Source: Candidatus Symbiopectobacterium sp. NZEC151 (lineage in GTDB: Bacteria > Pseudomonadota > Gammaproteobacteria > Enterobacterales > Enterobacteriaceae). Taken from it: a stretch of 64,000 nt of DNA. Shown here piece by piece: positions 35,825 to 45,313 of the stretch. The notes under the pieces are model-generated. The model was not told the origin of the DNA and did not search any database. It saw only the letters and a list, made by a program, of their open reading frames with translations. Both the position numbers and the translations under genes were made by a program. The DNA lies in assembly GCF_025962655.1 (NCBI RefSeq), contig NZ_JAGFPE010000006.1, positions 124,001 to 188,000 of the forward strand. The letters run 5' to 3'. Within the stretch, counting starts at the first letter, position 1. Each line of letters opens with the position of its first letter.

Positions 35825-37477
35825 TCAGTGTACCGGCGGCAGCGCTTTTACCTGCAAGGCACGAATTTCAATCGTTCTGCGGTATTCCTCGAGCGGCATA
35901 TGACTGCCAATGCCCAGCGAGGCAAATCTCGGTTTTTGCTGGAGCACCCGGGAGAAAATTAACCTGCCATACCTTTTGATATCGACCCGCCAACCGCTTT
36001 CATGCTGGCGGACCACCACATCCATGTTGATGAAGCGCATCACATCCAGCGGCAATGTGGTATCGGTTAATCGAACCTTTTCGCCCCCCTCATGGGTATC
36101 CACAAAGTACACGTTATTCACTCTGCCGAGTGCCAGCGAAGTATGACCTTCCCCATCGGTTAAGGTAAAAAAGTGGATTTCCGGGTAATAGGCATTTACG
36201 CGTATAGAGAAATGCACCCTGGCGTTGTGGGCAGGCATTTTACGTTTCAGAAACAGGTTTAGCGCATTGCAGCTATCACTCACCTTGGGAATATCCAATA
36301 TCAGGCTATTGATACCGTTAACCGACTCAAAATAGGCCAGCAGGCAGGCATGCAACTGACGGTAGGTAGCGGGCTGCATGCCGCCGCCGTGCATATCGCT
36401 GACCAGTTTGAATCCGCGCAGCCCGGCAGGGGAAAGCGTTTTCAGGTTGATTTCATGGCAGGATTTTATCGCAGCGTGAGGGGCTAAAGGGATAGCCCGT
36501 TCACGCCGGTGCACCTCTCGGGTCGCTTCGGGTTGTTGCGTGGAAGCACCTCCACGCGTAAGGCAGGCATGATAGATAAGCTTAGCGCCTCCCAGTAATA
36601 CCGTACTTACTGCGCTGCCAACCGCACCGATAATCACGTTGTTGCGCACCGCTGCACGCCGAGTAGACAGCGCCGTTGTGACAACCGCCCCCGCCACCAC
36701 AGGAAGAACAGCCTCACTGTTGGCAATTTTCACCGCAGATGAGCGCAGGGGAAGGCTTTCCAGTCGAAGATGGGCGATTTTATCCGCATTTTGCGCCATG
36801 CACGAAAGCTGATGCCAGTAAGCATCAATCCGGATTAACAGATTGGCAAAAAAGACCGGGACGCGCAGCAGACTGCGCTGAGGCGACGGTTCTTGTATCA
36901 TCCAAAATCGGGTGGAAATTGCCAAAAGCCCAAGCGCCAGGTAAATGGCATGAGAAGCAGGATTATGATCGTGAGACAGAAACTGGGAAAAATAAGATAT
37001 TCCGGTGTAGTCGAGCAGCGTTTGCTTAATGAAATCAGCCAAATGGGCAATCACATTCCCTTCACTGAGCATATCAACCGCGACCATCCCCAGCGTATTG
37101 AGCAATGCCAGATCGATATCCCTTTTCTCGGTGACCGAAATATACAGGCTGTGGGCTACTGCGATAACCCCGAGCGGCAAGCCGGGCAATAGTCGCGCCA
37201 ATCCCGTAGCAATAAGCGCATTCTGCTTCATATCACCAAGATACTGGATCATCTTTTTGATAGCGCGCCGACAGTCTTCGGTAAAGGGCACCAGATGCTC
37301 CGCTTTTTGTGCCGGTGGGCGTGTATCCGGCAGCGATCCATCGCGCGCATCGAACCAGATGTCCTCAACGCACCGTTGCTCCCATGCATCAAACCATAAC
37401 TCGTGATGACCTGCATCGGCAGGCGCTGGCAAGGGCGCATTGGCACAAGAGCGAGCAGAACATGAAGCCGCATGCAT
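35825..37477 (-). CDS. Unrecognised 550-residue protein with possible Cys-His-Asp triad
   Basis: I do not recognise a family. The ATG follows AAGGAT, and codon use looks chromosomal. The N-terminus is Cys/Ala-rich without a clear signal peptide. Hydrophobic helices occur near residues 95-115, 176-190 and 245-290 (AGAVVTTALSTRRAAVRNNV is the boundary of one). The C-terminal 150 residues look like a globular alpha/beta domain: SDSCNALNLFLKRKM (Cys403), GEGHTSLALGRVNNVYFVDT (His445, Asp460). The Cys, His, Asp order with 15 residues from His to Asp resembles papain-like peptidases and acyltransferases, including effectors. That reading is inference. It is monocistronic, upstream of btsT. Confidence 0.65.
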   Translation of the reverse strand: MHAASCSARSCANAPLPAPADAGHHELWFDAWEQRCVEDIWFDARDGSLPDTRPPAQKAEHLVPFTEDCRRAIKKMIQYLGDMKQNALIATGLARLLPGLPLGVIAVAHSLYISVTEKRDIDLALLNTLGMVAVDMLSEGNVIAHLADFIKQTLLDYTGISYFSQFLSHDHNPASHAIYLALGLLAISTRFWMIQEPSPQRSLLRVPVFFANLLIRIDAYWHQLSCMAQNADKIAHLRLESLPLRSSAVKIANSEAVLPVVAGAVVTTALSTRRAAVRNNVIIGAVGSAVSTVLLGGAKLIYHACLTRGGASTQQPEATREVHRRERAIPLAPHAAIKSCHEINLKTLSPAGLRGFKLVSDMHGGGMQPATYRQLHACLLAYFESVNGINSLILDIPKVSDSCNALNLFLKRKMPAHNARVHFSIRVNAYYPEIHFFTLTDGEGHTSLALGRVNNVYFVDTHEGGEKVRLTDTTLPLDVMRFINMDVVVRQHESGWRVDIKRYGRLIFSRVLQQKPRFASLGIGSHMPLEEYRRTIEIRALQVKALPPVH

Positions 37478-37618
37478 AGATTAAATCCTTTTTAAACTAT
37501 TCATACATTGCTATGAGACGGAGCGAGAGACATTGCCGTTTTGCTGCAATTTTACGGTCTTCCCACCGGTATCAGATTGCAGAAAAGCGGCATAACAACA
37601 GGGTGTGATGAGGTTTGG

Positions 37619-38536
37619 TTAAGATGCGCTACGCGTCCGCGCCAGCACGGCAAGGCGCCCACCAAACACATTGACCAGCAGTCCCACCATGATCAGCAGC
37701 GCACCAGCCACCTGAAGCAGCGTCAGGTGTTCATCAAGAAACAGCGCAGCGCTCAGCATACCAAACACCGGCACCAACAGCGTCAAAGGAGCAACGCGCC
37801 AGGTTTCATAGCGCCCCAACAGGCTGCTCCAGATACCAAATCCCATGATGGTGGCAACAAACGCCAGATAACCGAGCGCCAGCACCGTGCTCATACGCAC
37901 GTTGGTCAGGCTGGCAACGATCGCCGCCTGACCGTCGAACAGCCAGGAGCACAGGAAGAATGGCCCAATCGGCACCAGCGCACTCCATACCACCAGCGAC
38001 ATCACATTCAAACCCGCACCGTGGCGGCTCATGATGACTTTATTGCTGATATTGCCGAACGCCCAGGAGAGCGCGCCGCCCAACGTCAGCAGCATCGTGA
38101 GCAGCGTCAACCCGGTGGTGGTCTGGTTCAGCATGCCGCCTTCCGCCAGCACAAACATGCCTAGCGTAGCAATGGCAATGCCGAGGAAATGGTTCCAACG
38201 CAGCGCCTCACCCAGCAGCAGCGCCCCCAGCAGCAGGGTGAAAAACCCTTGTGCTTGCAGCACCAGCGAGGCAATGCCCGCTGGCATACCCAGTTTTATC
38301 GCCAGAAACAGAAAGGCAAACTGGCCGAAACTGATGGTCATGCCATAGGCGACCAACCAGCGCAGCGGCAAGCGGGGGCGCGGCACAAAAAAGACGGCAG
38401 GCAGCGCCACCAGTGTAAAACGAAGCCCCGCCAGTAAAAACGGCGGCATCCCCTGCAACCCGACCTTGATAACCACAAAATTAACGCCCCAGGCAACCAC
38501 CACACACAGCGCCAACAGCCAATCTTTTACTGACAT
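37619..38536 (-). CDS. eamA: O-acetylserine/cysteine exporter EamA
   Basis: A 305-residue DMT-family inner-membrane exporter with ten helices in two EamA repeats. It aligns closely with E. coli EamA (YdeD): VVVAWGVNFVVIKVGLQGMP near the N-terminus, GMPAGIASLVLQAQGFFTLL near residue 84, and GYGIW-like GFGIWSSLLGRYETWRVAPL near 230. EamA exports cysteine and O-acetylserine, relieving overflow of sulfur metabolites. It is monocistronic, and the next gene is divergent from it. Confidence 0.9.
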   Translation of the reverse strand: MSVKDWLLALCVVVAWGVNFVVIKVGLQGMPPFLLAGLRFTLVALPAVFFVPRPRLPLRWLVAYGMTISFGQFAFLFLAIKLGMPAGIASLVLQAQGFFTLLLGALLLGEALRWNHFLGIAIATLGMFVLAEGGMLNQTTTGLTLLTMLLTLGGALSWAFGNISNKVIMSRHGAGLNVMSLVVWSALVPIGPFFLCSWLFDGQAAIVASLTNVRMSTVLALGYLAFVATIMGFGIWSSLLGRYETWRVAPLTLLVPVFGMLSAALFLDEHLTLLQVAGALLIMVGLLVNVFGGRLAVLARTRSAS

Positions 38537-38824
38537 TTTATTCCCCAGCGAGTGAGCGACAGCCCCGTTCGCGCGCTTTCATCGTCCTAAAATGAAACAT
38601 CGCTCACAAAAACACAAGTAAGCGAATCTTATGACTATAGCGCCTTCCCCCTGGCTGAGGGGGGGATTATCAACGTTTTAGCAAAGGTCTTTCGCCTGCG
38701 TGGGGATAAAAAAAGAAAACAGAGTGGCCTACAATGGGGAACGGTTTCCGGTTGGCGGCCAGGTTTTGGTCGTCGCTAACGCCGCGCAAGGCACGGCGTC
38801 CATTCCTCGGAGGAAGGTTTCTGT

Positions 38825-39619
38825 ATGAATATTGATCTGTCAGGAAAAACGGCGTTGGTCACCGCGTCCAGCGGCGGCATTGGGTATGCGATTGCAGCAG
38901 GGTTGGCGGAAAGCCATGCCGAGGTGATCGTGAATGGCCGCAGCAGTTCATCGGTAGACGCAGCGCTGTCCCGTTTGCAACAGCAGTTCCCGCAGGCTCG
39001 TCTTCGCGGTGCGGTGGCCGATCTCGGCAGTGCCGAAGGGGTAACGGCGCTGCTGGATCAGGTGCCGTTCGTGGATATTCTGGTGAATAACGCCGGTATT
39101 TATGGTCCGCGTGATTTCTATGACACCGATGATGCGGTGTGGGAAGACTACTGGCAAACCAACGTGATGTCGGGCGTTCGCTTGTCACGCGCTTTCCTGC
39201 CGGGCATGGTGGCGAAACAGTGGGGACGGGTGGTGTTTATCTCCTCCGAATCCGCGCGCAACATCCCTGCCGACATGATCCACTACGGCGTATCGAAAAC
39301 GGCGCAGTTGGCGCTGGCGCGCGGGTTGGCAAAACGGGTCGCGGGCTCTGGCGTGACGGTGAACAGCGTGCTGCCGGGTCCTACGATTTCCGACGGCTTC
39401 GCCACCATGATGCAAGACGACGTGGCGCGCACCGGTAAATCCCTTGAGGTACTGGCGCGGGAATTCGTGATGGCGCATCGCCCCAGTTCGGTTATCCAGC
39501 GCGCTGCCAGCGTGGAAGAGGTCGCCAACATGGTGGTCTATATCTGTTCGCAGCAGGCGTCTGCCACTTCGGGCGCGGCGCTGCGCGTTGATGGCGGCGT
39601 AGTCGACGATATTCTGTGA
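38825..39619 (+). CDS. SDR-family oxidoreductase
   Basis: A 264-residue classical short-chain dehydrogenase/reductase. The cofactor loop reads TASSGGIG (Ala replaces the first Gly of TGxxxGIG, residues 13-20), with VNNAGIYG near 88-95, the catalytic Ser in VFISSESARN and the YxxxK pair in HYGVSKTAQ (Tyr about 157, Lys about 161). The substrate is unknown. GGAGGAAGGT precedes the ATG at good spacing. It is convergent with the allophanate hydrolase gene, and both stop codons lie at the edges of one palindrome. Confidence 0.88.
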   Translation: MNIDLSGKTALVTASSGGIGYAIAAGLAESHAEVIVNGRSSSSVDAALSRLQQQFPQARLRGAVADLGSAEGVTALLDQVPFVDILVNNAGIYGPRDFYDTDDAVWEDYWQTNVMSGVRLSRAFLPGMVAKQWGRVVFISSESARNIPADMIHYGVSKTAQLALARGLAKRVAGSGVTVNSVLPGPTISDGFATMMQDDVARTGKSLEVLAREFVMAHRPSSVIQRAASVEEVANMVVYICSQQASATSGAALRVDGGVVDDIL

Positions 39620-39653
39620 TGAAAGGGCCAGGGGTGTCCCTGGCCCTTTCATC
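39618..39653. terminator. Perfect bidirectional hairpin shared by two convergent genes
   Basis: GATGAAAGGGCCAGGG, loop GTGT, CCCTGGCCCTTTCATC: a 16-bp perfect stem with a tetraloop. The TGA of the SDR gene (39617-39619) and the TGA of the minus-strand allophanate hydrolase gene (39652-39654) overlap its ends. The stem includes short A/T runs, so it can serve both directions. Confidence 0.8.
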
Positions 39654-41463
39654 ATCCCTGATGCAACGATGCCAGAAAGGCGCGCCAGCCGCCGAACGCG
39701 GTGATATCGCGAGCGCCTTCCAGACCTTCTGCCGTACAGATAAAGCCGGTGCACCACTGCCCATCGGCCAATTGTACCTGCCCTAACCCCAATGGGGCCG
39801 GGATGCCCGCCAGAAACGACCCCACTTCCGCACTGGGCAATTCCCATACTTCAACCTCGATGGCCGCACCGCCGTCACGGGCTCTGACCATGCCGGGGCG
39901 CAGCGGCGGACAGCCCGCCAACGCATACAGCCGATAATCCGGCGCGCTCTGCGTGCATTGCACACAGCGTCCTCCCCGGTTAGTAAGCTGGTGATTGAGC
40001 GGCTGCCCGGAAAGGTGCGCCCCACAGACTACCAGCCGCTGGCAATCGTGAGTGGCTACACGCACCGGGGCTGCGGTGGTTAAACCGGCACCGCCCACCA
40101 ACGCGGCCCCCTGCTGGCGTTGCAGAGCATCGGCCAGACTCAGAAGGTACTGATCGGTAAAGGCGCGACCGAACAGCGTGACGCCCCATGGCAGCCCGTT
40201 TTGCATCTGCCCGGCGGGCACCGCCACTGCCGCATAATCCAGCATATTCATGAAGTTAGTGTAATAGCCCAAATCGCTGTTACGTTTCACCGGCTCCTCG
40301 GCCAGTTCCGCCAGCGTCACGGCTCTCGGGTAGGCAGGCGTCAATACGCAGTCCAGACCGTCCACGATCGCGTCACATTGCGCTTTGAGCTGCTGCACGC
40401 GGTATTGCGCGCGGAAGGTATCCGCCGCGCTGTAGTGTGGCGCGCTGGCCAGCACATTACGAATCACCGGCAACACGGCGTCGGGCTCGGTTTCCAACAG
40501 CGTTTGCGCCGTGATATAGCGTTCCGCCACCCACGGCCCTTCATACAGCAAGCGCGCTGCGGCCAAAAACGGCGTGAAATCAATCTCAACCGCAACGCCA
40601 CCCAGAGCCATCAAGCGCGCTTTGGCGGCGGCGAACAGCACAGGGCTCTCCGCGCAGCCGAAAAATTCCAGCTGTTGCGGCACGCCAAAGCGAAAACCCG
40701 TGCGCGGTTTACCAAAGGCCGCACCGTTGTTCCACTGGGGATTACGGCGGGAATAGTCATCTAACACATCGTAGCGGGCCGTTAACGACAGCAGCTGACT
40801 GGCCTCTTCCGCACTGGTGGTGAAGAACGTCACGCAGTCCAGCGTGCGACAGGCAGGCACCACGCCTGCCGCCGAGAGCAGCCCTTTGCTGGCCTTCAGC
40901 CCCACCAGATTATTGAGCGCGGCGGGCACGCGGCCACTGCCTGCGGTATCGGTGCCCAGCGCAAAGCTGGCAACGCCGAGTGCCACCGCCAGCGCCGATC
41001 CTGCGCTGGAGCCTCCCGCCGGATAATCAGGATGGACGCTGTTGCGGCACGCGCCGTAGGGTGAACGGGTGCCATTCAGCCCGGTGGCGAACTGATCGAG
41101 ATTGGTTTTGCCGACCGGCACCGCACCCAGCGCAATCAGTTGTTCAACCAGCGTGGCGCTACGTTCTGGCACATAGGCAAAGGCCGGGCAGGCCGCCGTG
41201 GTGGCGATGCCAGCAATATCAATGTTGTCTTTGATGGCGAACGGAATGCCGTACAGCGGCAGCGCATCCGGCGATTTCCCGTCCAATGCAGCGAGATAGG
41301 GCTCCAGCTCCGCTTCGCTAAACAGATGAATATAAAGCGCATAATCAGCATTCAGCGTCAGCGCACGTGTGCGCAGCCGGTGGCACAGCTGGCGCGGCGT
41401 TAACTTTCCCGCCTGATAGGCGGCGCGCAGCGTCGACAGACGTAAATCGAACGAAGTTTGCAT
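39652..41463 (-). CDS. atzF: Allophanate hydrolase
   Basis: A 603-residue amidase-signature enzyme that hydrolyses allophanate to two ammonia and CO2. The Ser-cisSer-Lys triad is visible: Lys78 in AIKDNIDIAG, Ser152 in AGGSSAGSA, Ser176 in GTDTAGSGRVPA. The C-terminal extra domain (about 455-603), typical of AtzF/DUR1-type enzymes, is present, ending FGGWRAFLASLHQG. The ATG at 41463 follows GGAGTAACCG and lies 5 bp after the carboxylase stop. It is the last gene of the guanidine operon and performs its final step. Confidence 0.93.
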   Translation of the reverse strand: MQTSFDLRLSTLRAAYQAGKLTPRQLCHRLRTRALTLNADYALYIHLFSEAELEPYLAALDGKSPDALPLYGIPFAIKDNIDIAGIATTAACPAFAYVPERSATLVEQLIALGAVPVGKTNLDQFATGLNGTRSPYGACRNSVHPDYPAGGSSAGSALAVALGVASFALGTDTAGSGRVPAALNNLVGLKASKGLLSAAGVVPACRTLDCVTFFTTSAEEASQLLSLTARYDVLDDYSRRNPQWNNGAAFGKPRTGFRFGVPQQLEFFGCAESPVLFAAAKARLMALGGVAVEIDFTPFLAAARLLYEGPWVAERYITAQTLLETEPDAVLPVIRNVLASAPHYSAADTFRAQYRVQQLKAQCDAIVDGLDCVLTPAYPRAVTLAELAEEPVKRNSDLGYYTNFMNMLDYAAVAVPAGQMQNGLPWGVTLFGRAFTDQYLLSLADALQRQQGAALVGGAGLTTAAPVRVATHDCQRLVVCGAHLSGQPLNHQLTNRGGRCVQCTQSAPDYRLYALAGCPPLRPGMVRARDGGAAIEVEVWELPSAEVGSFLAGIPAPLGLGQVQLADGQWCTGFICTAEGLEGARDITAFGGWRAFLASLHQG

Positions 41464-41468
41464 CACGG

Positions 41469-44400
41469 TTACTCCTTCTCCATCACCATCAAACACTGCC
41501 CTGCCCGCACCGGTGAGCCCGGCTGGACATCCAGCACCCGCACTACGCCGTCACAGGGCGCTTTTACCGGAATCTCCATCTTCATCGATTCCAGCACCAC
41601 CAGCACCTCACCTGCTGCGATGCGCTGCCCGGCCTCAACCAGTACCTGCCACAGATTCCCCGCTATCGGGCTTTCCACCGCGGTTTGCCCCGGCAGCAAC
41701 GCTTGCCTTTCCGGCGCGTGCGCCACGGCATCGTCCGTTTCCGAGTGATCCAGCCCGGCCGCTATCCAACGTTCGCGTTCAGCGTTAAAGGCCGCGCGCT
41801 GCTGTAGACGAAAAGCCTCAATGCTGTCGTGTTCCCGCTCCAGAAAGGCCTGATAATCCGCCAGCACCAGTTCATGCTGCTCTATCCGCAGCGGGTAGCG
41901 CCCCAGCGGAAAATCCCGACGAATTTGCGCCAGCTCTTCAGATGAGACGGGATAAAAACGAATCTGATCGAAGAAACGTAGCAGCCAGGGTTTACCGTGG
42001 AAGGCCTCAATCTGACGATAGCGGTTCCACATCTGCAAGGTGCGCCCAATCAGTTGGTAACCGCCCGGCCCTTCCATGCCGTAAACACACAGATAGGCCC
42101 CGCCAATCCCCACCGAGTTCTCCGCCGTCCAGGTGCGCGCCGGGTTATATTTGGTGGTGACCAGCCGATGACGAGGATCGAGCGGCGTCGCCACCGGCGC
42201 GCCCAGATACACATCTCCCAGCCCCATTACCAGATAACTGGCCTTAAACACGGTGTCATACACCGCATCGATATCAGGCAGATCGTTGATGCGTCGGATA
42301 AATTCCAGATTGCTCGGGCACCAGGGCGCGTCTTTACGCACCGTAGTCATGTATTTCTGGATGGCGGTCTGGCAGGCGGGATCGTCCCAGGAGATCGGCA
42401 GATACACGATACGCGAAGGCACCCGTAAATCCTGCGTCGCCAGGACCTGCTGCCAGTCTTGTTGCACCTGCGTGAGCAGCGTGCTCAGTGAAACGCGCTC
42501 GGGCTGGTAGTGAATCTGAAGCGAACGAATGCCCGGCGTCAGGTCGATAACCCCGGCGATCTGCGCGGCCTGCAAACGCTGCATCAACACATGGCCGCGA
42601 AAGCGTAACCGCAGATCCAGCTCCGGCTCGCCAAACTCCAGCAGCAGGTTGGTATCGCCGCTCAGTCGCGCCACCAAACGCTGCGCGCCTTCTCCCTGAT
42701 TCAGTACGATAGGAGAAGCCAACGGTTCGGGCTGCCACTCAATCGCCTCAGGCTGTAACTGCATCAGCGCTGTGGTTCGCGCCTGTACCAGCGCACGCGC
42801 GGTGCTCACAGAGACCGGAACAAAGCGCACCTTGTCGCCCGCTTTAAGTTGGCCTATCTGCCACAAATCCGCCTCGATCACCGTTACCGGGCAGACAAAG
42901 CCCCCCAGACTCGGGCCATCCGGTCCCAGTATCACCGGCATATCTCCGGTAAAATCCACGGCGCCGATGGCGTAGGGGTTATCGTGAATATTGGAAGGAT
43001 GCAGCCCCGCTTCACCGCCGCTGTCGCGCGCCCAGCACGGTTTCGGACCAATCAGCCGCACGCCGGTGCGGCTGGAGTTGAAATGCACTTCCCAGTCGGT
43101 GGCGAAGAAGGTGTCGATATCTTGCGGCGTAAAATACTCCGGCGCGCCGTGCGGCCCATAGATCACCCGCAAGGTACGCACCGGCGCTAAGTCAGGCAAC
43201 ACATCCGGCGACAAACGGGCATCCGCGCTGCGGTCTTGAAGCGCCTCAAGGTGCAGCACATCGCCGCCACGCAGCGCACGTCCCCCGTGCCCACCGAACT
43301 GCCCAAGCGTGAAGGTGCTTTTGCTGCCCAGATAATCCGGCACCTGAATGCCGCCGCGCAGACAGAGATAACTGCGCGCGCCGGCGCCCGCGATGGAGCC
43401 CAGCGTCAAGGTTGCTCCGGCCGGAATAAACAACAGCGCGTGCATCGGTTGCTCAACGCCATCGAGAGTAACCGGCAACGCAGCCCCCGTCACCACGGCG
43501 ACCGCATCGCAATTGAAACGCAGCGCCGGACCGGTCATGGTCACCTCCAGCGCTGCCGCGTCTGTCGCATTGCCCAGCAACTGATTGCCAAGGCGCAGCG
43601 CGCGATCGTCCATCGGGCCGGAAGGCGGGATGCCTACCGCCCAGTAGCCCAAACGGCCTGGATAGTCCTGCACGCTGGTTTGCGTCCCGGCACTCAGCAC
43701 CTCCACCGTGGTAGCCTGATAGGCCAACCCTTCCAGACAGCGCGTCCACGGGTTGCCCGACGCAAAGGGCGCATCGGCCAGAATCTGGCGCAGGTAGCCC
43801 CGGTTGGTTTCCACGCCGTACAGCGTCGTTTGCGCCAGTGCGCCATCAAGCGTTGCCCGCGCCGCGTCGCGCGTTTCGCCCCAGCCAATCACTTTCGCCA
43901 GCATCGGGTCAAAATAGGGCGGTATTTCACAGCCGCTCTCAATCCAGGTATCGATACGCAACGCGTTATCCGGCGTGGACGGAAAGGCCACCGCCGTCAG
44001 CAACCCCGGACAGGGCTGAAAATCACGACCGGGATCTTCGGCATAGAGGCGTGCCTGAATCGCGTGCCCACGCGGTTGCAGCGTGCGCGCCAAGGTTGCC
44101 AGCGGCGGTAAATCGCCCGCCGCCAGTTGTACCATCCAGCGCACCAGATCGACGCCCCAGACCTGCTCTGTCACGCCGTGTTCCACTTGTAAGCGGGTGT
44201 TTACCTCGAGGAAATAGAAACGCTGTGCGTCGTTGTCATACACAAACTCCACCGTTCCGGCACTGCGATAATTGACCGCCTGCGCCAGACGAATGGCAGC
44301 CGCGCACAGTTCGGCCTCCATGCCTTCGGGGAGATGGGGTGCGGGCGTTTCCTCCAGCACTTTTTGATTACGCCGTTGAACCGAGCAATCGCGCACGCCC

Positions 44401-45068
44401 AACGCCAGCACGTCGCCGCATCCATCGCCGAACAACTGCACTTCCAGATGACGCGCGCGCGCAATGTATTTTTCGACAAACACCCCGGCATCGCCGAAGT
44501 TGTTCTGCCCAAGACGCCGCACGCTGTCGTAGGCATCGCGTAATTCCGCCTCGCCGTGACACACGCGCATGCCGATACCGCCACCGCCCGCGGTGCTTTT
44601 CAGCATCACCGGATAGCCCACCGCCTGTGCGGCAGACAGCGCCTCATCGATATCCGCCAGCAGCGCAGAACCTTCCAGCAGTGGCAGCCCGCGCTCCTTC
44701 GCCAATGCCCGTGCCGTATGCTTCAGGCCGAACAGACGCAGTTGTTCGGGCGTCGGCCCGATAAACGCGAACCCTTCCCGCTCACAGGCTTGGGCAAACG
44801 CGGCATTTTCCGACAGAAAACCGTAGCCGGGATGAATAGCCTCGGCACCGCTTTGACGCGCGGCACGCAGTATTTTATCGACTGCCAGATAGGTGTGCGT
44901 CGCCGGACCCTCACCCAATAACACGGCAATATCGGCATGCTGCACATGCAGGCTGGCACTGTCCGCGTCGGCGTACACCGCCACATTGCCCACCGCAAGT
45001 TCGCGCAGCGTGCGTTGAATACGACAGGCGATCGCTCCACGGTTGGCGATTAAGACCTTGTTAAACAT
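41469..45068 (-). CDS. Biotin-dependent guanidine (urea-type) carboxylase
   Basis: A 1199-residue single-chain carboxylase. The biotin carboxylase part covers about residues 1-450 (NKVLIANRGAIACRI at the start, STAGGGGIGMRVCH as the ATP-grasp loop). The KipA/KipI-like carboxyltransferase part follows (TSVQDYPGRLGYWAVGIPPS, later GLHPSNIHDNPYAIGAVDFT and YGMEGPGGYQLIGRTLQMWN). The biotinyl domain ends the protein with ESMKME, Lys1163. Such enzymes were long called urea carboxylases; those beside two DUF1989 genes and under a guanidine-I riboswitch carboxylate guanidine. The riboswitch leader here strongly supports the latter. ATG at 45068; the 227-bp upstream gap is unusual in this tight operon. 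Confidence 0.92.
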   Translation of the reverse strand: MFNKVLIANRGAIACRIQRTLRELAVGNVAVYADADSASLHVQHADIAVLLGEGPATHTYLAVDKILRAARQSGAEAIHPGYGFLSENAAFAQACEREGFAFIGPTPEQLRLFGLKHTARALAKERGLPLLEGSALLADIDEALSAAQAVGYPVMLKSTAGGGGIGMRVCHGEAELRDAYDSVRRLGQNNFGDAGVFVEKYIARARHLEVQLFGDGCGDVLALGVRDCSVQRRNQKVLEETPAPHLPEGMEAELCAAAIRLAQAVNYRSAGTVEFVYDNDAQRFYFLEVNTRLQVEHGVTEQVWGVDLVRWMVQLAAGDLPPLATLARTLQPRGHAIQARLYAEDPGRDFQPCPGLLTAVAFPSTPDNALRIDTWIESGCEIPPYFDPMLAKVIGWGETRDAARATLDGALAQTTLYGVETNRGYLRQILADAPFASGNPWTRCLEGLAYQATTVEVLSAGTQTSVQDYPGRLGYWAVGIPPSGPMDDRALRLGNQLLGNATDAAALEVTMTGPALRFNCDAVAVVTGAALPVTLDGVEQPMHALLFIPAGATLTLGSIAGAGARSYLCLRGGIQVPDYLGSKSTFTLGQFGGHGGRALRGGDVLHLEALQDRSADARLSPDVLPDLAPVRTLRVIYGPHGAPEYFTPQDIDTFFATDWEVHFNSSRTGVRLIGPKPCWARDSGGEAGLHPSNIHDNPYAIGAVDFTGDMPVILGPDGPSLGGFVCPVTVIEADLWQIGQLKAGDKVRFVPVSVSTARALVQARTTALMQLQPEAIEWQPEPLASPIVLNQGEGAQRLVARLSGDTNLLLEFGEPELDLRLRFRGHVLMQRLQAAQIAGVIDLTPGIRSLQIHYQPERVSLSTLLTQVQQDWQQVLATQDLRVPSRIVYLPISWDDPACQTAIQKYMTTVRKDAPWCPSNLEFIRRINDLPDIDAVYDTVFKASYLVMGLGDVYLGAPVATPLDPRHRLVTTKYNPARTWTAENSVGIGGAYLCVYGMEGPGGYQLIGRTLQMWNRYRQIEAFHGKPWLLRFFDQIRFYPVSSEELAQIRRDFPLGRYPLRIEQHELVLADYQAFLEREHDSIEAFRLQQRAAFNAERERWIAAGLDHSETDDAVAHAPERQALLPGQTAVESPIAGNLWQVLVEAGQRIAAGEVLVVLESMKMEIPVKAPCDGVVRVLDVQPGSPVRAGQCLMVMEKE

Positions 45069-45086
45069 GTGAGATACTCTCGGCAA

Positions 45087-45313
45087 TGGCGGGCCGTCCC
45101 GCCATGAAACGTGGCACCATGGTCGTCCATGGCGGGCATAAATCAGTTACGCCTTGTTGAAGGTATGCAATGCGCTGATTTATGCGATAAAAAAACGTTT
45201 GTATTGCTGTTCACTTGTCGATGTATCTACCGGCAAGCGTGCCGCGTAGTGGCATGCCCGTGCCGTCACCAATCGGGCCACACCGTCTACCATCACCATG
45301 ACACTGCGCCGTA
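45087..45313 (-). other. Internal 227-bp gap of the guanidine operon
   Basis: The only large spacer in the operon. It contains a hairpin ATGGCGGG ccgt CCCGCCAT (45086-45105), overlapping the region just upstream of the carboxylase start, and a further ATGGCGGG at 45129-45136 that could pair alternatively with the same CCCGCCAT. No gene fits. It may set carboxylase translation or mRNA stability. Confidence 0.45.

Noticed and set aside
35825-37477. YopJ-type acetyltransferase effector
   Set aside because: YopJ proteins have His, Glu, Cys order; here the only plausible order is Cys, His, Asp, so that family does not fit.
41469-45068. Urea carboxylase as primary call
   Set aside because: The guanidine-I riboswitch leader plus paired DUF1989 genes fits guanidine carboxylase better; a urea side activity is still possible.
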